Both the position numbers and the translations under genes were made by a program. From contig CM070625.1 in assembly GCA_036346255.1 (NCBI GenBank), positions 37,018,520 through 37,082,519 on the forward strand: 64,000 nt of DNA. Direction: 5' to 3'. This document shows, in pieces, positions 56,501 through 64,000 of the stretch (position 1 is its first letter; each line of letters begins with the position of its first letter). Below the pieces are notes generated by a model. That model did not search any database and was not told the DNA's origin. It worked only from the letters and a program-made list of their open reading frames with translations. Source of the DNA: Ampelocalamus luodianensis. Taxonomy: Eukaryota > Streptophyta > Magnoliopsida > Poales > Poaceae.

Positions 56501-58541
56501 CTGATTAAATAGCTAATGATTGTACTTAAGATCTAATGATTGTGCTACAGTGTCCGTCTAAATCCGACAACCGGGATTTTCACCGAGGGTTTTCTCTGGC
56601 TTATCGCCGACGAAGGAGACCACGGCGATGCCCGCAAAGTACCAAAATAGGTTGCACAAACTATTGCGCATCCAAAGGTGCTAATATTCAGGGCTGAAAT
56701 GGCCTACACCGGCGTCTAGCCGGAGTTGAACACTAGTGACAATATTGCCGCAAACGAAAATAGCAAAAGGAGCTCTGCATTATCCACATGAGCGGGTGCC
56801 ACAGCATCTAAGGACTAACAAGAAGCTACCTTAGCTTAGGAGAGGATCCAAGATGGTCGGAGAAGTTTTGACGGCGGAGGAGCTTGCCGGAGTTGGGGAA
56901 GAAAGCTACGGGAACGCGGCCTGAGCAAAATGAACACCCCTGGGTGGTCCAAATAGCTTCAACTAGGCCCACAGAAGGTCCAAGAGCAAGTAATTGGCAA
57001 AGGAAGCACTTACCGGAGTTGGAGAAGAAAAGGGATGATTTCGGCCGAAAAGATCCAAACTTAAAATTAGATAATTCCTGTGAATGCAATCCAAAATTAA
57101 GTTAGGGGAAACGATTAGGGTGTTAAGGGGCTCAATAAGGTACAAAAAGAAAGGAGGAAGAACCACTGGAGCACCAAGCCACCAATAGAGCTTCACGGCC
57201 AACAATGGCGACTTGGGTGTTTGTTGTGGTTTTGAGCTCAACAAGCAATGGGGAGCTAAGAGGTGCTGTAAAGGCACACAATGAGAAGCTCAAGGGTTCT
57301 TTAAAGCCAGAGAGCAACGGTGGAACAAGGACGGGTTTTAATGGCGGACATGGCCTAAAGCTTGTCTAGGACAAAATAGAGGCGATGGGAGCAAGTAAGG
57401 GTGACGACTTTGAGTGCGAAAATACAGTGGTGGGGAAAACCACGAGCTCAGAGCCGTTGAAGGTGACGCACGCGAGCTGACAAAGCACTGCGCCTCCTCC
57501 CGTGTCCTGTTCTGTCTCCCGTACGCGAGGAAGAAGAAGGTGACCAGGACTTGGAGGGCCCACATGTCAGCGAAAGCAACCAAGGGATCAGGTCAAAAGA
57601 AACGAAGGGGTTAGGTCAAGTTGAGTCAAAAGATCTGGATAGTTGGATTAGAAATGAACGGTCACGATTGAAAAGGACTTTCGGAAGGTCCGAACGTTTA
57701 AATCAATCTCAGCGGTCCAAAGCGAGATGAACGACTCAGATCTAAAGCTCGCTCTCGGCGGTCCGAAAGTTTCTTTTGATCTGGGCGGTTGAAACGGGAT
57801 CCAAAGGTTGGAAATGATCGCGCCCTTTTAAAAGCGAACTGGTACGCTAAGTTGGTTTGACTCAACCAAGGTTCGAGTCACACTTGGGCTCAGCGCACAA
57901 AAAGGGCGAGGCCCACAGCAGTTAGATCAAGATCTAACGGCTGAGATTAAACGCACGTTGAAAGGGCTGAGCCGGGTGCGGAAGTGGTTGGGTTCAACCA
58001 AGAAAGGTGGTTGGGCTCGAGTCTAACTCGAGTCCACCAGCACTTTGACTTAGGATTTGAAATAAGCCAAAAGTCTTTGAGGAATTTTTAGAGATAGCAA
58101 ACTAACTCCAAAATTTCTAAAATTTTTACAGGAGCTTGCTGACTTTAGGATTGACCTTGTATAAAATTTTTAGAGAATTTTATGACTTATGTTTTTCTCC
58201 AAAATTTCAACCAGGTACTGAACTAGGGTTTGACCACAGTCGACTGGTTTGACTGGCCTCTTAAAATTATCAAACAATTTCGAAAAATTGTGTAATTTTT
58301 CAGAGGAGTCACACAACGTTCCTAGAACCAAGGAAAAATATTTCCAGAGGATGATCACAAGACTTTCTAAGAAGGTTTTCAGGGGTCAAGACTTGGTCAA
58401 AAGAGGCTTGTGATTTTGTATTTCCCATAATTCTTTTACAAGAATTTTCAGAACATTCATACAACAACAAGATGTAAGAAAAGTTTTAATTTCTACATAT
58501 TTTCTTACATTTGAAACACAAGGCAAGAATTGGATGTTACA
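53513..58541 (-). repeat. Complete 5' LTR of family G (G2), about 5.0 kb
   Basis: Starts TGTGAGGACCCGGGG and ends TTGGATGTTACA, 5029 bp, longer than the I, K and C LTRs. It is flanked by a primer site on the left, so it is the 5' LTR of a minus-strand element whose body is gone. It has CTATTCGAATAG at 54275-54286 with CCCTGCAGGGG beside it, an inverted repeat ACCGTTGGAT-TTAG-ATCCAACGGT at 55996-56019, and (on the minus strand) GTGGGCCC near 57559. No gene is supported in it. Confidence 0.88.
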
Positions 58542-59398
58542 TGTGGTCCAGGTGCTGGTTTTAGCAGCTCTGGAGTGGGTGCTCCAGTGTGGTTGTGGTT
58601 AAGGTCCTGGTCATGTGTGTGACCAGACCTCCCACAAGTGGTCTTTTGAGAGCTCTGGAGTGGGTGCTCTAGAGTGGTTTTGGGAGTGAGTGGGTGCTCC
58701 CACCTCTTTTTGAAATCAAATGTATTTATGTATTACTGTTTTTATCTGGTGCTTTGCAATCTATACATGTTATTTGCTGTCAATTATTGCTTTGTGCAAC
58801 TAACCTTATAGCTCTCTTTTGGCAAGCCTTGCATGAGTTTTATTGCATACACTTCTCCACGGCTTGTTGAGTACATTCAAAGTATTCATGGCTTTTGCCC
58901 TCTGTTTAAATCAGTAGCTAATAGAAGTTCCAGGGAGCTCAAAGCTTAGTGAAGAAGAGGTCTTTGGAGACCATGTGACCTACGGGGATGTCGTCCACTC
59001 GATAGCCGGCAGGCTGATCGGTTGGACCTGCTTGTTGGTGTTTTTGCTCTCCGCTGTTAGTGCTCTTTTGTTGTAGCCCATGAGGCAAACCCCCTGTAAG
59101 AAGCTTGACTAAAAAGTCCTTATCAATATATGTTGTTTTGTCTTCTGTTCTCTTAGCTTGTGTATGGATTTGATCACACCATTGTATATCTGTGCGAGCT
59201 AGCAAGACTGGTCATGGGACTGGCTCAGCATGCACAAAGGCCAGACCTCCAGGAGGTCTTGAGATCTCCTGGGAGGTCTTGGCGGACCTCCTCTCGGGAT
59301 GTGCCGAGCGGTACTACCGCTCCTCCGTGCGGTAGTACCGCAGCTCAAAAAAAATAATTGGCCACTTCCTTGTATCCCGAGAAGGTGCTCACAATCTG

Positions 59399-61668
59399 AA
59401 GCAATCGTTCTCAGAACAAGAAATTGCTGAAGCAATAAAATAGATGCCAAGAGATAAGGCACCGGGGCCGGATGGATTCACGAGGTGTTTCTATAAAGAG
59501 GCATGGGAAATCATCAAGGCAGATATTCTGATGGTATTCACCAAGTTCTATAACATGAATAGATCGCACTTCGCAAATGTTAACATGATAAACATAATTT
59601 TACTGCAAAAAAAGGAACAGGCATCAAATATTAGAAAGCTCCGGCCAATTAGCTTGATTCACAGCATGGCGAAATTGATATCCAAGGTATTATCACTGCA
59701 ACTTTCAAAACACATGGATAGCCTAATCTCCAAAAATTAGAGTGCCTTCATTAAGACTCGATTCATATAGGACAATTTTCTCTATGTTTACAACTTGGCT
59801 AGAAACTATCATCGCTCAAAGACTCTGATCCTCATGATCAAGCTAGACATCTCCAAAGCTTTTGATTTAGTATCCTAGCCATATATGCTGGATATGCTTC
59901 ACCAAAGGGGCTTTGGACCAAGATGGCGTGAATGGATCTCCATTCTCCTTGCCACGTCGAACTCCATGATCGTTCTGAATGGGTTTCAAGGTCCAAAGAT
60001 CTGGCACCAATATGGGGTGTGGCAGGGAGACTCTCTATCACCATATCTATTCATTCTGGCAATCGATGCATTGCAATTCATGCTACACTTGGCAACAACT
60101 CACGATTGGCTCTTGCCACTTGGCGAGAGGACCATAAGGACACGCTTTTCCTTGTATGTGGATGGTGCTATGATTTTTCTGTCACCAATTAAGGTAGACG
60201 TAGATAACCTGAAGGAAGTACTCACTATTTTCGGGGAGGTCATAGGGCTGAAAATAAACATCACCAAAATTGCAGTCATACCAATCCAATGTCACATGCT
60301 AGACCTAGACAACATCTTGGAAAACTTCCTAGCCGCCAGAAAATGCATGCCATGTACGTACCTGGGCCTACCGCTCTCACTGCGAAAATTGAGGAGAGTC
60401 CAGCTCCAACCTCTCCTAGACAAGATTGGAATGAGGCTAGCAGGGTATAAAGGGAAAATGATGTCCAGAGCAGGCAGGTTAACAACACTGAAGGCAATAC
60501 TCACTTCTATACCTATTTACCATATGACGCTAGCTGAACTCCCTATATGGCCGCGCAAACACATAGACAAATGTTGTACGACATGGTTCTAGAATGGTGA
60601 TGACGTGTGCACGGGGCGGGGGGGTGCTGGGTTAATTGGAATGTTGTATGCCGCTCGAAAAGCCTAGTGGGACTGGGGTTGCTACATCTAAATTACTTTA
60701 GCTGAGCCTTACAGTTGCAATGGCTATGGTATCAATGGATGATATCAGAAAAACAATGGAGTGGAACACCACTCCCAATTGATGAGGTGGATCAAGATCT
60801 GTTTCGTGCATCCACAACTATAATGTTCAGAAGCGGCACCACGGTAAACTTCTAGAAAGACACCTAGTTGGGCGTTATACCATTGAGACAATTGGCCCCG
60901 AGTCTCTATCGCATTGCGGCTACAAAAAACAGAATGATGCGGGAGGCACTGCGGGAGGGCAAGTGGATGACTAACCTTAGAAGAAAGATCACAGTTCAGC
61001 ACTTGCCGGTTTTTGTGAGCCTTTTTAATAAGATTGCCCAAGTAGTACTCGCACCAGACGAACTAGATGGAGTAATCTGGAAATGGACAACAACAGGAAT
61101 ATACTCTGCAAAGACAGCGTACCAAGCACAAATTCTGGGGTCTATCGAAAAGCCTTTCAAAAAACTCATTTAGAACATCTCGACGCCACATAAATGCAAA
61201 ATCTTCGCTTGGCTACTTATCTAACAACGATTGCCAACAGCAGGCATCGTATCGACTCGACACATGCCCAATGAGCATTGGTGCCCATTCTGCACAAACA
61301 ATTCAGAGACACCTCTTCACTTGTTTGTGGACTGTGCCTTTGTAAGAGAAATCTGGACCATCTTAGCAAACCGGATGCAACATAACAATCTAGCATCGGC
61401 CCAATGGTCTGGCCGAACCAACATGCTTGAATGGTGGAGGGAACGATCCCAGGAAGAACATGTTTCGGTTAGGAAGGGACAAGGCTCCTTGCTTATACTT
61501 GCTTTATGACAAATTTGGAAAGAAAGAAATGACAGGATTTTTCGACAACAACAAAATGAGGTCCTCAGAGTTGTAGTGATTATTAAAGAAGAAGCTCGGG
61601 CATGGATAATAAGCAGGGCAAAGCATCTGGCAGCCTATCTTCTAAAGGGCGACATAGCGCTCTCATGA
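59399..61668 (+). pseudogene. LINE ORF2, reverse transcriptase and C-terminal part
   Basis: KQSFSEQEIAEAIK, PRDKAPGPDGFTRCF, NIRKLRPISLIHSMAKLISK, LIMIKLDISKAFD, GVWQGDSLSPYLFILAIDAL, then the catalytic box at 60155-60166 reading YVDG instead of YVDD, GLKINITKI, YLGLPLSL and GRLTTLKAILTSIP. The C-terminal region includes HWCPFCTNNSETPLHLFVDC and QIWKERNDRIF and ends ALS then TGA at 61666-61668. Stops at about 59442, 59738, 59768, 59876, 60590, 61171 and others mostly replace Gln or Trp. It would carry out target-primed reverse transcription but is inactive. Confidence 0.93.
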
Positions 61669-61763
61669 CCAATAGCTTTTTCAAGGCCTAGGATACATGG
61701 TACATAGTCGCAATTAAAAACTCTTTCCGAACAAACTCTGGTATGCAAAACTGTGGAATCTGG

Positions 61764-62136
61764 TGTAACACTCCAGCCCAACACTGATCCCAGAATACCA
61801 CTAAACTACCCTAACAATTACTTTTACATCAATTAACAATAAAATTCCAGCAGGCAATTCAATATTAAAACCCGTTCACAGGTCACAATAGCGTATGAAT
61901 AACAACATGACGAGCACAGTTATTTAATCTCTAGATAGTAAAGCAAAATAATAGTTCAAGATTTAAGCAAAACCAATCAAACAGAGACTATTGAATGAAT
62001 AGACAAGTTCCAACCAACCATCTAGAATTATCCAAAGTCTATCATGTCCTACAGGAATAAACCATCACATTAAAGAACAATTTCCTCATGACAATGATCA
62101 AATAATTGAGTGTATGTTGTATTCCAACTGATATCC
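61764..62136. mobile_element. Fragment of a J-like LTR (L)
   Basis: Starts TGTAACACTCCAGCCC right after the LINE tail. The start resembles that of solo LTR J (TGTAACACCCC, then CTCAGCATTGAG versus CCAACACTGATC). The rest is A/T-rich and non-coding. It is cut by G3 at 62137 and its other end would lie outside the window. Orientation is undetermined. Confidence 0.5.
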
Positions 62137-64000
62137 TGTGAGGACCCGGAATATTTAACTAGTAACACTTAACCTCCAAATGGTTCTAGCATTACTAATT
62201 AAACATTCTAAGCCTCGATGGACATATGCTTCCCAGAATTGCAGCATATGCACATCATCACAAAATTTCACATCATTTCCATACAACATACATTAACAAG
62301 TCTAGTAAAGGACATAGATAAAGTAAGTTATTACAAAAGAGAGCCGACCGGCCAAATAGAATAATATACAAGAATAACAGCGGAAGCAAAAGGTGTCATA
62401 AGATGGCTAGAACAAAAGTCGACCGGTTAGCCACACAACCCACAAGGCAACCGACCGGGCCGCCAAGCTAGACGCCTCACAAGCTACCACAGCACAACTC
62501 ACAGAAGTGAGGCCCCTCAAGCTCACCTTCTTCCTCTACAATAAATACATTTAAGCAAGATAACTGAGTATACAAAGGTACTCGCAAGACTGACGTGTGG
62601 AATAGCAGACCTATTCATACACTACATGAAAGCTTATTTAGGTGGAGGTTGTATGTTTCATTTTGCATAAAGCCAACTTTATTTGCAATAATGTAATACA
62701 TTTAAAAGCAAGTTTGCAAATCTGTTTTGTTGTCAAAATAACAGCGAAGTAAAGATACATACAAGTAACTACCTGGAAGTGACTATCCCAATAGCCACCA
62801 CAACATAGCACGAATCCCCGATTCGTACCACCCATCAAGTTTTAATTAAAAAGTTGTAGTCTAACTCTTGAAAGCTTACCCAAGCGTGTCCATAACCTAG
62901 GACGAGGCTATTCGAATAGTTTTAACCTGCAGAGTGTACCAATGTACCCACACTTCGCATCGCCTTTAAGCCACAAAGCACACTTCCGAAGGTATGCGCA
63001 AGACGGCTAAGTCCTACGAGACGCTTTCGATTGTGCATTGACTACGAGCCGCTCGTATGGGTAGAAACCCATACGCTTACATTGCAAGCCGAAAGACAAC
63101 CAGCCATCACGGGGGAAGCCTTTCGGACACTACAATGCTCCCAGCACCATCCTTCTTGCGACTCCCTACGACCCGAAGCCAATACACGCCAAAGTACTAA
63201 GTCAAGAGAGGTCCCATACCCTCTAGTGTGGTTAGCACGCACAAATTGCCTGGATAACAGGTACTCACAAGATGTTCGGTCCTTAATTGACTTGGGCACC
63301 ATTCCAGTCACACCCAAAAGCACACCAATCATACCATTGTGCCCAAGTCTAAATTATTTTTGTTTTCAGTTTTAGTTTTCATAAATAGACATGGCACAAG
63401 GCTGAAATCATAAATCATAATAATTGTTGTGCGATCAAGGTTATCGACAAGTCGATAACCGCCCATTTCTACCGGAAGCTAAGCATGGCTAAGCAATTGA
63501 TTCGCAACTACTAAGTGACAAGAGCTCATCCACGAACTCTAAATCACAGCAATAACCTAGGCTCAATGGTAGTAAAGGATAATCATTTGCCTAAGGAAAT
63601 GCATCTACTAGGTCAACTATCGACAATAGTTTAACACAAAGTAGCAATGCATACATAGAATTTGTAATCAACATAAATACTTAAAATACTGGGATTAACA
63701 TGATCAAACTTCTTGCCTTGCGGGGATTGGCCTTGCTGCAGAGGGGAGTGCTCAGGTTCAACAAATTCTTCGGAACCTAACGCGAAAAGGCGATAAAAAC
63801 CGATAAGAACGAAGAACACCAAAAGGAACTCAACAGCAAAGAACATCCAAATCCCAAGAAATTTCTACAGCAGCTAGAGGTTGATTTTAGACAATTTTAG
63901 AAACAATAATCACTTCATTTGGACTTAGCATGAAAAAGTTATGGCTAAACTAAGTTCTCTCAGCCTGAAAATCCTAATTAAATTAATTACAGTTACTGTT
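62137..64000 (-). repeat. LTR of family G (G3), running off the window
   Basis: Starts TGTGAGGACCCGGAA and follows 53513-55400 closely: CCTCGATGGACAT at 62211, GACCGGTTAGCCACACA at 62419, CTATTCGAATAG at 62908-62919, the TCAAGAGAGGTCCCATACCC block at 63200. No primer site precedes it; the flank CAACTGATATCC is only weakly primer-like. It is therefore either the 3' LTR of a minus-strand element, or a solo LTR. The right end is not visible. The short frames in it are not genes. Confidence 0.88.

Larger units (their letters stand above)
43245..59393 (+). mobile_element. Solo LTR F (about 4.2 kb without the nested composite) inside LINE ORF2
   Basis: Starts TGTTCCCGTTTG, ends AAGGTGCTCACA, ATCTG target duplications. 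Without 46591-58541 it is 4199 bp with no gag/pol or primer site, so it is a solo LTR. Plus orientation: an A/T-rich U3 start resembles the reverse of the I, K and C LTR ends; a TATA-like TTTAAATAG is at 45299-45307; the palindrome (here CTATTCAAATAG) is at 46498-46509; a TGAGTACATTCAAAG block near 58868 matches the same block in element A near 631. No genes are supported in it. Confidence 0.85.
41630..61763 (+). mobile_element. L1-like LINE D, interrupted by solo LTR F
   Basis: An ORF1 C-terminal remnant, a spacer, ORF2 with an apurinic-type endonuclease, then RT and a C-terminal Cys/His region after the F insertion, and a short 3' tail (61669-61763) with no poly(A) seen. Copia E removed or displaced the 5' part. 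A J-like LTR starts at 61764, before any poly(A) tail. Endonuclease N-terminal to RT within one ORF is the L1 arrangement. Confidence 0.88.

Noticed and set aside
61669..61763. Poly(A) tail expected for the LINE
   Set aside because: No A-run was seen before the J-like LTR starts at 61764; the tail was probably lost or separated by that insertion.

Overview
The window reads as intergenic plant DNA, almost certainly from a grass. It is a dense nest of decayed retrotransposons, and I found no host protein gene, tRNA, rRNA or CRISPR array. The evidence for a grass is Ty3/gypsy elements of the Tekay/Del (chromodomain) type with very long LTRs (3.1 to 5.0 kb) and GC-rich LTR promoters, Ty1/copia elements whose LTR starts like the Angela/BARE/WIS family, and an L1-type LINE. 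No lineage below grass can be named safely.

Left block (1-38162). A plus-strand Tekay-like element (A) enters the window inside its 5' LTR and shows gag, protease and the start of reverse transcriptase (RT). At 2615 it is split by a complete minus-strand Tekay-like element (I, 2615-20018, target duplication ACTTC). I carries a solo LTR (J, 8328-10891, CATCA) inside its RT gene and another solo LTR (K, 16412-19543, GTGAG) inside its 5' LTR. A resumes at 20024 with RT and RNase H, then is split again at 21345 by a gag-only, non-autonomous minus-strand relative (C). C's 3' LTR is split by a plus-strand copia element (B, 23929-31874). C's 5' LTR stops about 10 bp short of its end at 38162 and is fused directly to the middle of a second copia element.

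Right block (38163-64000). A 5'-truncated copia element (E, RT, RNase H and 3' LTR) abuts the end of ORF1 of an L1-like LINE (D, 41630-61763). The LINE ORF2 endonuclease part (41950-43244) is separated from its RT part (59399-61668) by a 4.2-kb solo LTR (F, target duplication ATCTG). F is itself interrupted by a composite of inverted and truncated LTRs (G1 plus, H minus, G2 minus; 46591-58541). Past the LINE lie a J-like LTR fragment (61764-62136) and a third G-family LTR (G3) that runs off the window.

How the parts relate. None of the elements looks able to move unaided. The one long intact frame is the 626-residue RNase H, integrase and chromodomain part of element I. Most nonsense codons have replaced Gln or Trp codons, which suggests C-to-T decay in methylated DNA. 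The less ordinary signals are an array of seven consecutive hairpins in solo LTR J, a 12-bp palindrome shared by all the long-LTR families, TCP-site-like palindromes in the LTR promoters, the gag-only design of C, a microhomology-scarred deletion at 38162, and a 4.2-kb inverted LTR pair.
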